64,000 bases of DNA from Coix lacryma-jobi var. lacryma-jobi (GCA_009763385.1 CM019827.1:98926177-98990176), one strand, 5' to 3'. Shown: positions 1 to 11,362, counted from the stretch's first letter. Translations and numbers: made by a program. Notes: generated by a model not told the origin, from the sequence alone.

Positions 1-1
1 T

Positions 2-1378
2 AGGGCTAAAATTGATGAGATAAATTCTAGGCCTTGTAGCTCATGCTCTTTGAATAAAAATGATTGCCTTACTTCTTGTTCTAATCATGATTCCTTGCTT
101 GATGTGAATGGTGATGTTTCTTCCACCGATTTCATTTGCACATCATGCATTGATTTGGAAAAAGAAGTTTTGGCTTTGAAAGTTTTGCGCGATGATATGA
201 GCGCCAAGTTGGTTGAGCACAATGATATGAGTGCCAACCTTGAGAAGGAAGTTGAACTCTTGTGTACCACATATGTCGAGTGCATTAAAGAGGAGATGGA
301 AAATCTGAAAAATGCTCCTTGTGGTACTTGTGATCGCCTCATGTTTGAGAATGAGGTTTTAGCTAAAAGATGCAAGAGTCTTTGTGCTAAGTCGTTTGAT
401 TCACGCATTTCTTGCAACTCTGAAGTTGGTGTTTCCAAGTTTGCATCTTTGCAACCGGAGTTGAGTTCTTGTGTTGCGCGTGAGTCTTTTGACTATAGCA
501 TTAGTGTCAAGGTTTCGGATAGCTCTTTCATAGCTACTCCTAACCTTGTTGTTTTTTTGAGTGATGTCCAAGAGACTTCTCATGACAAGGGTGCTTCTCA
601 CATTTTTGGGACTCGTGTTCCCAATCTGATTTTCCATTGCACTTTTTGCAAGAAGGATGGACACTCATTCGATTTTTGTTTCCGTCGTGTCAAACACGAG
701 CGACGTATTCGAGCTAAGGCTTTTAGGAAGTCGCGTAACCTTTCCCATGGCACGTGTGCTCCTAGTGTTGGCACCAAGTTGGTTGTTGATGCTTCTTGTT
801 CTAAGACCCAAGGGACTTCTCACTTGTCGGAGAATGGTGTGCCTTCCGATAGGCCTTTGTACCATTGCTCTTTTTGTGAGAAAGATGGGCATCAAGAAAG
901 CTTTTGCTATCGGCGTGCCAAACATTTGCGCCAAGCTCGCTCTTCTAGGAAGATGGTGGTTCATAGCCCTTCTCATGGTATGAACACTTGTGCTCCTAGT
1001 AAGAAGCCTCTCTTTGTTGATGGGTTTTATGACTCCTTTTCTAGTGGGTTGGGTCATGGTCGTGGACATGCTTCTAATGCTACTTGTCTTGGTCCACGTC
1101 ATGCTTCTCATGGTGCTTCTATTGGTTCTTCTCAAAAAACCTTGGGAGATGTTTGCCTCTTTTCCCGTGGTACGACTCGTTTTTCTCCTCGAGTTGTCCT
1201 TTTTAGGGATGCTTCCAAGGATGTTTCAAAATTGCATTTGAACCAACATTTGCATCATGCTAACCCACATGATAAGTTGAGTGTTTTGAAATGTGTGACC
1301 AAGTCTTGGGTTCCCAAGTACATGCTTGCTAACCCTTCAGGATCCAAGGCTCGGGTTACTTTGTCCTCTTGTGTGTAG
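2..1378 (+). pseudogene. gag-like ORF of SIRE-type copia element, C-terminal part
   Basis: The frame is open from base 2, so it is cut by the window edge; the apparent start near position 50 is a TTG and probably not a real start. The first third is a Leu/Glu-rich, coiled-coil-like segment. Two CX2CX4HX4C zinc knuckles follow, beginning near bases 638 and 866, each followed by a basic RRxKH segment, and the protein ends shortly after a WVPKYM motif. The WVPK ending matches the end of gag in the complete SIRE copy (near 27170). A Gag RNA-binding role is inferred from the knuckles. No protease or integrase follows in frame, so the ORF is probably a leftover of a non-autonomous element. Confidence 0.7.
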
Positions 1379-2439
1379 ATATGAGGACGCGGGGTGGAGA
1401 ACATAAGCTTAATGGAGCTTGATCTTTTAGAGGTGATCAAGATTTGATGGTTCTCTACACCCAATTTAGAATTGCCTCCAAAGAGGCTTTTGCAGCTTGG
1501 TGAGCTTTCTTATACACTCATACCTTGTACATCCATAATCTATTTCTTGTGGTATGAGATGGTCGTTCATGTGCTCACTTGTATAGTTTTTGCATGTACA
1601 TTTTCTTTTGTATCATGTTTTGTTTAGTCTAGCATGTGCTATCTTTTGTATCATATGTCATGCTAGCTTTATGTATAGCCTGGTGGATTAGTCACTTTTC
1701 ATGCTAGTTTGTGATCCTCATGAACATTGTGCCATGTTTTACCATATTTCTCCATGAGCTTGATTTGTAGTGGTATGATGTTCATTAGGTGTCACTTTTC
1801 AGGTGCTAGTTTTGGTTAGCTACATGTATCCTGTTTATATGATTAGTTCGAGCACTAGCCTTTCCACACTTTTATCATGTTACATGCTTTTGGATCTATT
1901 GCTATCATTATTTTGCTTTGTAGCATGTGTTGAGGTTTAGGCTGTGTTTGGGTTGATCATGTCTCTAGGTTGCATTTTGCTCCGTAGTGCTTTATCCTGT
2001 TGCTTGGTAGTCATGTCTAGTTTGAATTCAGATCTCCTTGTGGTATCATTCATAGGTAGACCTCTTTTTGTTGAGAGCTTACCTTATGCTTTTATGTGAC
2101 TAACCGTTTTGTGGAGACCTTGAGGTCACACTGGACAAGACAATGCCTTGTGTTTCTTCTGGCTTTGAGCTTGCAGGAGAACAGGAGCTTGGAGAGGGCA
2201 TTTCGGCTCATGGACCTGATCCCACTTCTTCCACGACTTGGGGTTCCGTTCGAGCAGCTCTCCAGTGAGCACTAGCTGCACCTGAGGGAGCGATAGCATC
2301 TGGCGAGGGTGAGATGACTTTGGCAAGGTAGGCGCCCTGGATCTTTCAGCAGATTCACCCCTCTGCAGATGGATGACGACATTGACCAGCACGAGATGCG
2401 GTCCAGGTCTTTCTGTGTCTCATTCCACTCATTCTGCTT

Positions 2440-2891
2440 TTGTTGCCCCTTTTTGAGCCCAGAGATGTTGGACACATACTTTTTGACTCGTTTCAGATGG
2501 ATGTGGATGATATCACCTTTGGTGGCTCCTCTCATGGTCTTGTTGGCAAGTTTGCAGATTTTATGAGCAGGAAGGTTGAGATGTGGATGATTGGTTCGAC
2601 ATGGGTGAGGCCAAGCGTCTTTCGACGCCCATGGCAACGATAGTTGCGATGGATGAAGACAAGGACGGAGAGCCCATGGACCAGACTCAGGCGTCCCCTC
2701 GAGCATCACATAAGCTGGTGGTCAAGCGCATCATGAGGTACCTCCGATTCACTCCTGAGTTCGGTCTTTGGTACTCTTCTTCTTCGACCCCTTTGCTGTG
2801 TGGTCTTTTCGATGTGGATTTTGTTGTCTGTTCGCTTCAGCGTTTCTTGGTTCTCCTCTTGTGTCTTCTAGCTAGCCCATTCCACCTTTGA
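2440..2891 (+). pseudogene. Ty1-copia reverse transcriptase / RNase H relic
   Basis: Two frames together resemble the C-terminal part of copia RT. The frame near 2490-2580 reads MDVDDITFGG, where the family has YVDDIIFG, followed by FADFMSRKVEM. The frame from 2583 resembles the stretch that follows in the SIRE copy at 23918-24817, including STPM, VKRIMRYL and FGLWY. A frameshift and a deletion lie between them. The Tyr of the catalytic YVDD box is Asp here, and the RNase H region is lost after about 2850. It is non-functional. Confidence 0.65.
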
Positions 2892-5217
2892 GGTCGAGGT
2901 TGTTGCTGTCGCGTCCTGTCTTTTACCAAGCCTTTGGATCTCTCAACTTTTGCTAGGTTGATAGGTGAGCTTGGTGTGTGTTTTCCCTTTTAGATGGGGA
3001 AAGCATGTTGCCTGTTGTATCATAGTTTGACTTCTCTGATACCCTTTTGTTTTGGGTTTTCTCTTTAGGCTAGTTTTTGCTTTGTTTTTGATAAACTAGT
3101 TTTTGCATGCATTTCAACATGTATTCTAGTGCATTTTAGAGCTTCATGTTTATAGTAATGAGAATGAGATTATGCTCTTTTTGGTATGCCCTGTTTATTC
3201 ATGATGATGCTTATAGCTTAGGCTCTTTTTGATCACTTGATACATGTTATGAGCTAAGCTATTTTTGCAAATGGTGAACTTGATTAATCAACTATGAAAC
3301 CTTTAATTTGTTCACCATTGAGATTGGCAACTAGCATGGGTAGGATGTGTTGAGATCACTTGTGCTATCTTTTGTATGCTAGGTTGCTATGTCTCTTGCA
3401 CTGAGTCATTCACTTGTTTGGATTGTTCATATTTACCTTGTGCTTAAAATTTGATCCAAGTCTAAGTGAAATGAAAAGATCAAGATGGGATTGCATGTGT
3501 CAGCACCTCACGGTATCGAGATTGTTTCTCATTGCATAATTGAGTTAAACTTGAGCCGTGTAGTGTAAGACCGAAACCGGTGCTTTAAGCTTCCGATTGC
3601 TTTTCTTGCATAGGCTTAGCCCGGTTGCAAAGTTAGGCAATGACCATGCTTTCAACCTCTCGCAATCACATGCTTTAATATGAACTTGTGTTAATACCAC
3701 TGCAATCTCCGATAAAATTTGAAAATAACACAAGTTTATGCTTCATTCTCTTGCATGATGATTGAACTTTGCTAGGGGTAGTTCACCTTTTATACTTGAG
3801 TTAGCACTTGGTTGATTTCCTGTCTATTCATGCTTAGTGCTATTTTATTGGTGAACTCCTTTTCAAATGGCTTAAAACTGCTCATATGCTCAATTGTTCA
3901 TATTTCGTATTCACTTGATCAGTTTGAGCCTTTGCTAGCATTTGTTTTGGTTGCTACACTTTCAGGGCAGCACCCTTTTGAGCATCTTTTCATTTTGATT
4001 GCTATACACTTGAAGCAGTTGCATTGTGCATTTCATGCATTGTTAGCTTAGTGTACATACCCCATCTCGTAGTTTCCCCCATATGCTTTTGGTTGATGAC
4101 TTGTCTAGTGTCTGTGTCAACTTTGTGGAGAAATGTCAAAACCCCTCATCATGTTTCCTTTTGTCAATGGGGAGAAGCTGTTTGCAAGGGGGAGTTTGTG
4201 TGCTGGCACAAAGGGGAGAGTCGTGCATTTTGGGGAGAGCTTTGAGCTAGGGGGAGTTTAGTTCTTTTATGGTTTTTCAATTGGTATCCTTCTTAGTGAG
4301 CTCTGCTGAATAGCATTTGTGTATAGGCTTGCTTTCAGGGGGAGTCACTTTTGCTTTGCTACTTCTCCGCGTGCTCCGTGTGTTTGTGCTCCATTTGGTA
4401 TTGAGCTTCTTTTTGTGTTTCCTCAGTTAGTATCGAGTCGGCTAGTTGTGTTGAGCCATTTTGCCTCTGTCTTGAGGAACTAGCTGTTTTCACCAATTTT
4501 TGGCTGTTTGTGATTGGTATCGAGTCTGCTAGTTGTGTTGAGCCTCTGTGCCTCTATCTTGAGGGACTAGCAGTTTTGCATTCTAATGCGTTGTTTCAGC
4601 CTCAATTGGTATTGAGCCTTGAGCTAGTGGTGTCGAGCCTTTTCTGCCTCTTCTTGAGGGCTAGCTCATTTTTGACTTGGTCGTGTCGAGCCGTTGCCCA
4701 TGTCTTTGGGAACCAAGTCTTTCGCTCTTTGTCTGAGTTTTCACTCTTTTGTGGAGATTGGCTCGTATTTTGCTTGGTTGCGTTGAGCCATTGCCCATGT
4801 CTTTGGGAACCAAGTTTTTCGGTTTTGGTATCTCAAACCATCTCTTGTGACTAGTTTTTGTCAATTCAATCATCAAGGGGGAGAAATTTTGAAACCCAAG
4901 TGGATAAGAACCCCTTCCAAGTTGATAAGAACCTTGGTTTCTTTTGTGATGATTGTTTGACAATTTATTTGAGATTGGTTTTTGAGTGCCTTTTTGGGAT
5001 TCATGAAACTCTTGTTTCTCTTGACTCTTCGGTTGTGTGGAGGCTTTGCCCCCTTTTCCCGTTTCTTTCGGGACTGAGAGCTTTTATTTGGAGGTTTCAT
5101 GATCCTTCCTCATATCAAGTGGCCTTGTGTTTGCTTTTGCTTGGTTTTTGGGCACTTGAATGAGGCTTGCCTTCAAACCCTTCCTTTGTGGTTTTATTGT
5201 TAGTCAATGCATTCATC
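2892..5217 (+). other. Non-coding 3' internal region of the SIRE-type element
   Basis: I see no convincing coding sequence in these 2.3 kb. The plus strand is T-rich, with many short motifs such as GTGTTGAGCC and GGTATCGAG repeated between about 4420 and 4830. Purine runs of the GGGGGAG type occur near 4179, 4250, 4338 and 4874 before the presumed functional tract at 5218. The position between pol and the 3' LTR corresponds to where the complete SIRE copy carries its extra ORF; here that ORF is absent or decayed. Confidence 0.5.
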
Positions 5218-5228
5218 AAGGGGGAGAT
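5218..5228 (+). promoter_or_regulatory. Polypurine tract before the 3' LTR
   Basis: AAGGGGGAGAT lies directly before the TGAGAAC LTR start. In SIRE-type elements this is the plus-strand DNA primer site. The same arrangement is seen on the minus strand at 19381-19396 in the complete SIRE copy. Confidence 0.7.
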
Positions 5229-5886
5229 TGAGAACATATATGATGAATGATTGACATTTGTGAGGAAGGTTTGAGGCTTTTCCTGGTTGAGTCATTATTT
5301 CATATGTGCTTAATGTCTATGACTAACCGGTGGTGTTGAGTTGTGGTGTGTTTCATGTGTTGGTGTATGTGTGTGTGTGCAACATGTGTCTCTTGGCTGT
5401 GTTGATGTGCAGGTGTGGAGCTCGGAGACAGTGGTCGATGGCGAGGTGAAGGTCAAGTAGAGACGTGTCGTGCCGACGGACCGGGAGCGGTGAAGGATGG
5501 GCGTGCCGTGTGGCGGACGTGCCATGCCGATGGACCCAGAGCGGTGAAAGGCGGACGTGAGGCTTGGACCGATAGACCAGGAGGCCGAAGGACCGGCTGT
5601 GGTAGCTGGCACTTGGCATCGGCGAGCAGGAGCACATGGGGATGTGCGATGCATCGGCCGAGTCGGGAGGAAGACGATGGCGTCGTGGCACTTGGCGGGA
5701 GGTCGGACACGGGCTTGCGTGCGGCTCAAGTGCCGTCGGCCGAGTCAAGAAGGAAGGCGAAGGCGTTGTGCCCGGCGTGGAGGCTGGACATGCATCGGCA
5801 TCGGTGCCGGTGGTCGGGGTGTGCGAACCACATCCCGTCTACGGTGCGGGTTCGGTAGTTGAGCCTCAAAAAGCTACCTCGACGGT

Positions 5887-6026
5887 TTCTGAGTTTGGCC
5901 TCAAAACTCAGGGTGGACGATTTGCCAGGTTTGGGCCTCAAAACCTGGGCTGGCATGTTCACCAGTTTGGGCCTCAAAACCTGGGCTGGTGGGTTTACCG
6001 GTTTGGGCCTCAAAACCGGGGGAGGT
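5887..6026 (+). repeat. Tandem repeat, about 40 bp unit, four copies
   Basis: The motif TTTGGGCCTCAAAACC recurs four times at roughly 40-bp spacing, in a GC-rich block upstream of the LTR TATA box. The first copy is slightly diverged (TTTGGCCTCAAAACTC). It may be a U3 enhancer-type repeat; that role is inference. Confidence 0.7.
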
Positions 6027-6271
6027 CCAAAAGGACGGTCGACGCGTGGCGGCGTGGAGAGGCTGGCGCGGCGGCGAAGCTATCCACGAGGGAGGCGCGG
6101 TGGTCGACGTGACGACACGTGGCGGCATCAGGTGAGGTCGCGTCAAGGCGAAGCTACCGGATGTGTGGGCGTGGCCGTCGGATGAAAACTGCTAGGGTTG
6201 GGCAGTTTTACCCCTGGGGGTATTTGGGTTGAGTGCTTCATGTGAGGGTGTTTTGGTCTTCGGACGTGCGC

Positions 6272-6281
6272 CTATATATAT
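6272..6281 (+). promoter_or_regulatory. LTR TATA box
   Basis: CTATATATAT lies inside the LTR, followed about 30 bases later by the GGGCAGCCCATCC region where transcription could begin. This is a good match to a plant core promoter and would mark the U3/R boundary. Confidence 0.5.
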
Positions 6282-6887
6282 GAGAGGGGGCTAGTTAGGG
6301 CAGCCCATCCTTGGAGAGTGCCATTCTCATTTTGCTAGTGTGAGAAGAGGCTAGGGTTAGAGAGAGGAGTGACTCTTGTTCTTGAGCTTTTCGCCATCCG
6401 CGCTTTGTTGTTGCGAGGAGTGGCTTATAACCTGACACCGTGTGCTACACAATTCATCATCCCATAGCAATCCAAGGATCAATTTCTTACTCCTCTTGTG
6501 TTGGCTGAAATTTGGATCGATTCACGTTTTTGTTTTTCGCGTTTCGGTTTTTCCCCTCCCGGAGATTTGCCTCGTTCTCCCTCTTCGAGAGGTGGTTTTC
6601 GATTCCGCTTGAACCAACTTGTTCTAGATTGTGAGGCGCCTCTTTTCACCAAAGGAATCCATCTCTAACCTCACGAGCTAGCAGATCGGTCGGTTTTCGT
6701 GTTTGGATCGAGTTCTTTCTCCCTTGGCCGGTCTTCTTCGATTTTCTTTGATTATGCAATCTATATTTAGGTTCTAAGCCATGATCTTTTAGAGATAGCT
6801 CACTAACCTTGTTGTGAACTCCTCTGCAAAATTTCAGATTTTTCAGAGTTGATTTGGTTGAGTTTTGGCTTCGAAATCAGAATTTTC

Positions 6888-7258
6888 AGAAGCTGCAGCG
6901 TGCAACCCGGACATGTCCGGTAGGCAACCCGGACATGTCCGGTATTGAGACCTTAGAATTTTGAGCTGAAAATTTGTGGAGATATTCCTTTAGGTGTCTA
7001 CTTGCTCCTGTTAAAATTTCATAATTTTTGTACACCGTTTGGTAGGGTTTTGGAATTTTCTCCCAAAACTGGTCTTTGCAGTGAATACCAGACATGTCCG
7101 GTAGGCAACCCGGACATGTCCGGTAGTGAGACTTTGGAGTTTTGAGCTGCAATTTTTGGGAGACCTTCCTGATGGTGTCTAGTACCTGTGGTTCAAATTT
7201 CATAATTTTTGGACACCGTTTGTTACTGTTTTTGTTTTTTGTCCCAAGATTAGTTGCT
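6888..7258 (+). repeat. 181-bp tandem duplication with CCGGACATGTCCGG palindromes
   Basis: Two diverged copies of a unit of about 181 bp lie in tandem. Corresponding ACATGTCCG sites are at 6911 and 7092. Each unit starts with two closely spaced CCGGACATGTCCGG-type palindromes, one of which is mutated in the second copy. Each continues with matching AAAATTTCATAATTTTTG segments and ends in TTGCAG or CTGCAG. The repeat sits downstream of the TATA box, in the part of the LTR expected to be transcribed. Confidence 0.8.
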
Positions 7259-7309
7259 GCAGTTTTGCAAACGCTCCGAGGCTCATTCGTGCTTCAGTAG
7301 TGTCCCGCT

Positions 7310-7546
7310 GTGCTTCTTGGAAGCATCTACCCTACATCTAGGGTCATGGACACTACCATGTCCTTGCTTTGTTTTGGGGTGACTCTCTGGGACAAGGGCT
7401 ATCGATTTCTCGAGAAGAAATTTGAGGCTCCCATTTACCCCCCTCTGGTCGCCAATTCGGTCCTTCAGCGGATCGTATATATAGTGAACTTTGTACTTGT
7501 TTTTATGATCAAGCAACTACTCTCTCTGTCAAAAAAAAAACAATGA
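7310..7546 (+). other. Short unrecognised ORF ending in an A-run
   Basis: A 78-codon frame begins near the presumed end of the LTR and runs into a run of ten A at about 7532. Its last third is hydrophobic (VYIVNFVLVFMI). I do not recognise it. The end overlaps what looks like a truncated Stowaway terminus, so it is probably a chance frame. Confidence 0.15.
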
Positions 7547-7605
7547 TGAGATCCGTGCTCGCAAATTAACTCAAATTTGACCAGATTTATAGTAAACTAG
7601 ATGGC
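7516..7605 (+). mobile_element. Truncated Stowaway-like MITE
   Basis: TACTCTCTCTGTCAAAAA resembles a worn CTCCCTCCGTC terminus. It is followed by TCAAATTTGACCAGATTTATAG, a typical Stowaway interior (compare 39397-39653). The other terminus is missing. Confidence 0.4.
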
Positions 7606-7671
7606 AGCCTCGTGTCAGGATGGTTTGGCATACAGCAAGGGAAGAGGAGAGGAGGTAGGCAGACCAACAAA

Positions 7672-8012
7672 AGACACGTTTAGATCCAAAATCAAAAACT
7701 TTACATCTATCACATCGAATCTTTAGATACATGCATAAAGTACTAAATATAGATTAGAAAATAACTAATTACACAGTTTATATTTAATTTATGAGACGAA
7801 TCTTTTAAATCTAATTAGTCCATGATTTGATACTAAAGTGCTACAGTAATATATGTGATAATGACGGATTAATTAGCCTTAAAAATTTGTCTCTGGATTT
7901 ATAGACGGATTCTGTAATTTGTTTTTTTAGTATCAAATACATCATGCAACACCCTATATAACATTTGATGTGACATTCAAAATTTTTATACCCTAGAATT
8001 GAACAAGGCGAA
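7672..8012 (+). mobile_element. Degenerate Tourist-like MITE
   Basis: The segment contains hallmark interior strings of a common grass MITE, such as TCTAATTAGTCCATGATTTG, TGCTACAGTAA, GACGGATTAATTAG and GACGGATTCTGTAATT. It ends in GAATTGAACAAGGCG, a worn form of a GGCCTTGTTTAG-type terminus. The left terminus (CACGTTTAGATCC) is also degraded. Assignment to PIF/Harbinger rests on family resemblance, and I see no clear TSD. Confidence 0.6.
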
Positions 8013-8032
8013 AAATATTGAATCTTGATGAC

Positions 8033-8826
8033 TAGGGATGAAAATAGTCGAAAACGGTCGGAGAACTCCTCAATCGTTTTCTACTTTTACATTTGAATAC
8101 GAAAACGATAAAGCCGAACACGAAGTTACGGAATATCAAAAACGAACTAATTCAAGCGAAATTATGTCAAACACGGTCGATATACGAAAATTTAATATGG
8201 TATACCGACCCGTAGGACCAAATCCATAAGCCCATAAAAATTAATAAATGCATGTACATAACAATTACTAAGTGTATAATCAAGTTCAACTGCATATAAT
8301 AAATATAGAACATACGATTAACACTAACAACTAGCATAACATCTATAGTTCATCATCATTATTTTTGGCAACCAATAGATTCAAGTGAAGATGACGTGAA
8401 CAATAATTACAGACAGACATATAAATCAACAATATCAGAAATTTTTTATTATAAAACAATTGCAATAATAATTTATTAGTTTTGTCTTTTGAGAAACAAT
8501 AATGTATTAATTTTTTAGCACGCAGAAACTAAATATTTCGTATAAATATAAGATGGTAGATGACTGCTGTAGAATGCACGCATAAGCAGCTGTCTGCTGA
8601 CCGAATTCAGATTATACCGAATTTTGAATTCGGGATATTCCGAACTAAAAGTAGAAAAGTAGAAATCGGTCAAAAAAAGCTCAAACCGTTTTCGTTTCGA
8701 TTTTGAATTTAGTGCTCTGAATTTCGAACCGAATTCGAATTCGTTCGAAAATACGGATTCGATCGGATCAAATATAAAAAACGATGCGGTTCAGTGCGAG
8801 ATATTTTGGTACCGTTTTCATCCCTA
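8033..8826 (+). mobile_element. Ac/Ds-like non-autonomous hAT element
   Basis: The 794-bp element begins TAGGGATGAAAA and ends TTTTCATCCCTA, an 11-12 bp inverted terminus like that of maize Ac/Ds. AAAACGGT and CGAATTC-type motifs recur near both ends, as expected for transposase-binding subterminal repeats. Flanks are TTGATGAC (8025-8032) and CTGATGAC (8827-8834), an 8-bp target duplication with one mismatch, diagnostic of hAT. There is no transposase ORF, so it would need a helper in trans. The interior is AT-rich and unrecognised. Confidence 0.88.
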
Positions 8827-8834
8827 CTGATGAC

Positions 8835-9179
8835 CGTAGATGAATAGGAGTGTGTGAGTGGGAATAACCTGTTACTGTGGATGAACAGAAATGTAATAGT
8901 ACCCACTTTTATATATAGATAGTTTTATCTGTTTGCATCAAATTTTGGAAACAAGATGCGGGGCATGGAAGCACTGTCTATGAGAATCAAGTAAGTGTCA
9001 GTATCGGTTGATTTCTAGAGAATCGGCTATTTTTTCGAATCACGTCACAAGTCGATTTTAATGGAATCTACGTCCAAAAGGAGCTAGGCGTGTCAGACTC
9101 TTTAAAAAAGGAGTAGAGTCCAAGTTATCTCTAGAATATAATTTGGTTTCTTTTTGGAAAATGTAATAAGGACTCATGT
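8835..9179. other. No gene seen
   Basis: This stretch has no ORF of note and no recognisable element ends. Confidence 0.5.
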
Positions 9180-9598
9180 TGAACGAGGACATACACGGGA
9201 TATAAATATGTGCAAACATAAGGTTGATATGTGTCCTTGTGATTCGTTCTTATCATGAGTGATTGGTCAACAAGCTCACGAGTTGGCGTGAGTATAACAT
9301 GTCTCTTGGTTGTGTTGATGTTCAGGCGTGGAGCTCGGAGGTAATAGTCAATGGCGAGGTGAAAGTCAAGTAGAGATGTGTTATGCCGATGGATCGGGAG
9401 TGGCAAATGGTGAATGTGAGTCATGAACTGAAGGACCAGGAGGCTAGATGACCAGTTGCGGTAGCTGGCACTTGGCAGCAACAAGCAAGAGTACATGGAG
9501 ATGAAGATGGCATTGGTCGAGTCAAGATAGAAGGAAATGACGTCGTGGCACTTGACGGAGGGGCGTGAGACCCACGTTCCGTCTTCGACGTGGGTTTG
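9180..9598 (+). repeat. Copia LTR fragment (tail part)
   Basis: It starts around GGATATAAATATGTGC, which may be a TATA region. It continues through CATGTCTCTTGGTTGTG and GGCGTGGAGCTCGGAG to a CGTGAGACCCACG segment. It is clearly related to 5390-5840 and to 10300-10830. It ends where the next LTR begins with TGAAAGG. Confidence 0.6.
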
Positions 9599-10870
9599 TG
9601 AAAGGATTAAGATGCTCAAGAGGGGTGAATTAGGCTAATCTAAAATTTCTTGCAAGAATTAAGCTCTACACCAGCCCAACTTCACCCCTATGTACCAACA
9701 AGTGTGTTTTCACTAACTCTACCGTATAAAAGACTATCACCTAGTTCCAATCCTACTCTAACATGATATTTCAACAAAAGTAAATGCAAGAATTTAAATG
9801 CTCAAAGTAAATACGTAAGTAGAGAGAGTAGAGAGGACGCCGCGATGTTTTCCCGTGGTATCATGGTGTCGGCATACCCCTAAGCATCGTTGGAGCACCC
9901 ACACAAGGGTATCACTCTCCCTTGATCCACACAAGGATCAAGTGCTCACTACGAGCTGATTCTTCGTCACTCTAGCCCGGTGAATCGCCCACAACTGGTC
10001 ACATCTTGAGTTGGGTCATCCACAAACTCTCTGGATGATCACCAAACTCCCAATCACCACCAAGCCGTCTAGGTGGTGCCGATACTAAGAGTAACAAGCA
10101 ATAACTCTCACTTGACCAACACAAGGCTAATGAGATGGGTGGATGCACACTTGCTACTCTTTCTTTACTAATGAGATGTTTGATCGCACAATTATCAAAT
10201 CTCTCAACCTCACTAGGCCTCTTGCAGTCACTTGCAATCACAAGGTGTTTGTCTATTGTTGAAATGAGCAAGAGATATAACATGAATGAGGTGAAGACAT
10301 ATTTATACCTGCGAATACAAGGTTGAGATGTGCCCTTGTGGTTTGGCTCTTTGTGATGAGTGATTGATCAATAGGCTCACGTGCTGGCGTGAGTGGACAA
10401 CATGTCTCTTTGTTGTGGTGTTGTGCAGGTGTGGAGCTTGGAGCCAATGGTCGATGACGAGGTGAAGGTCAAGTAGAGACGTGCCGTGTTGACATACCGA
10501 GAGTGGCGAAGGGCAGACATGAGTCTTAGACTGACGGACCGAAGGGCCAGAGGACCAGTTGCGGTAGCTGGCACTTCGCAACAACAAGCAAGAGTACATG
10601 GGGATGCCGGCGGCATCGGTCAAGTCAACACGGAAGGCGATGGTGTCATGGCATTTGGGTGAGGCCGGACACGGACATGCATGAGAGATGCAAGTGCAGT
10701 CAGTCTAGTCAGGGAGGAAGGCGAAGGCGTCGTCTTGGCGGAGGCTGGACATGCGTCGACATCGGTATCGGCAACGAGACGTGAGACCCACGCTCGGTCT
10801 ACGGTGCAGGTTTGGTGGTAGAGCCTCGAAAAACCACGGCGACGGTTTCCGTCAGCGTGGCCTTATGTTG
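9599..10870 (+). repeat. Copia LTR, probably U3 plus downstream part
   Basis: The start TGAAAGGATTAAGATGC aligns with the + strand start of the SIRE LTRs at 17830 and 29575, including the AAGAGGGGTGAATT and TTGCAAGAATT strings. The similarity continues to a TATTTATA near 10300. From there the sequence matches the neighbouring fragment 9180-9598. I read this as one diverged LTR placed after the tail of another. The right end near GACGGTTTCCG is approximate, and no coding region is attached. Confidence 0.55.
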
Positions 10871-11362
10871 GGTGCTGCCGCGCCATGCATATTGGCGCGG
10901 CAGCTACCGCGCCATGCGCCATGAACGGTGGCGCAACAACGGCCTGTCACATCACCCCATCCAGGGCTCCGAAAACTGCTACGTGGTAGACTTGCTGCGC
11001 CACCGGGCACGACACGACACTGCGCTTTGACTGCGCCTGCGTGCTTTGCGCGGCCAAAAAGGTTAATTTAAAAAAAATAGTTTAGTTTTAAAATATCTTT
11101 TTAAAAAGATTAAAAAAATTCTCTGTCACGGGTTTGATAAGCACTTGTTGCCAAAGTAGCCCTTAGGGATTGAAATGATCCAATCTTTTCTTTAAGTAGG
11201 GATTCAAATGGTCCAATCATATTAGTGGAGGAAGAGGAATTTTTGTTCTGAGGGATTCAATTGATCCAATCTTATTAGTTTCATAGTTGATACGACAAGG
11301 TTACCGCGGGATAAACCATATGCCTAGCATAAGAACAAATTATGAAATTGTTCATTTCTCAA
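10871..11362. other. Unassigned intergenic sequence with a short inverted repeat
   Basis: No gene is supported. CTGCCGCGCCA (10875-10885) and TGGCGCGGCAG (10893-10903) are perfect inverted repeats with a 7-base loop. The rest is AT-rich, with GATCCAATC repeated three times (around 11176-11270). Confidence 0.5.

Larger units (their letters stand above)
1..7330 (+). mobile_element. Partial SIRE/Maximus-type Ty1-copia element (3' part)
   Basis: The window opens inside this element. In order it shows a gag-like ORF with two CCHC knuckles, a degenerate RT/RNase H relic, a long non-coding stretch with several GGGGGAG runs, a polypurine tract and an LTR starting TGAGAAC. This order and the AAGGGGGAGAT tract match the SIRE/Maximus lineage of Ty1-copia, and the complete SIRE element at 17830-31129 provides an internal comparison. 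Most of protease, integrase and RT is missing, so it is an internally deleted, non-autonomous copy. The left part lies outside the window, so no TSD can be tested, and the right LTR end is only approximate. Confidence 0.75.
5229..7330 (+). repeat. 3' LTR of the SIRE-type element (right end approximate)
   Basis: It begins TGAGAACATA right after the polypurine tract. It contains a GC-rich block (5410-6180), a TATA box near 6272, a presumed transcribed part, and a 181-bp tandem repeat. Segments at 5340-5890 have relatives at 9180-9598 and 10300-10870. I could not fix the right end; a CA near 7330 is plausible but not proven because the partner LTR is outside the window. Confidence 0.6.

Noticed and set aside
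5310..6185. Eight overlapping ORFs in the LTR
   Set aside because: They lie in a GC-rich LTR block on both strands and show no domain. Tandem repeats produce their repeated peptides.
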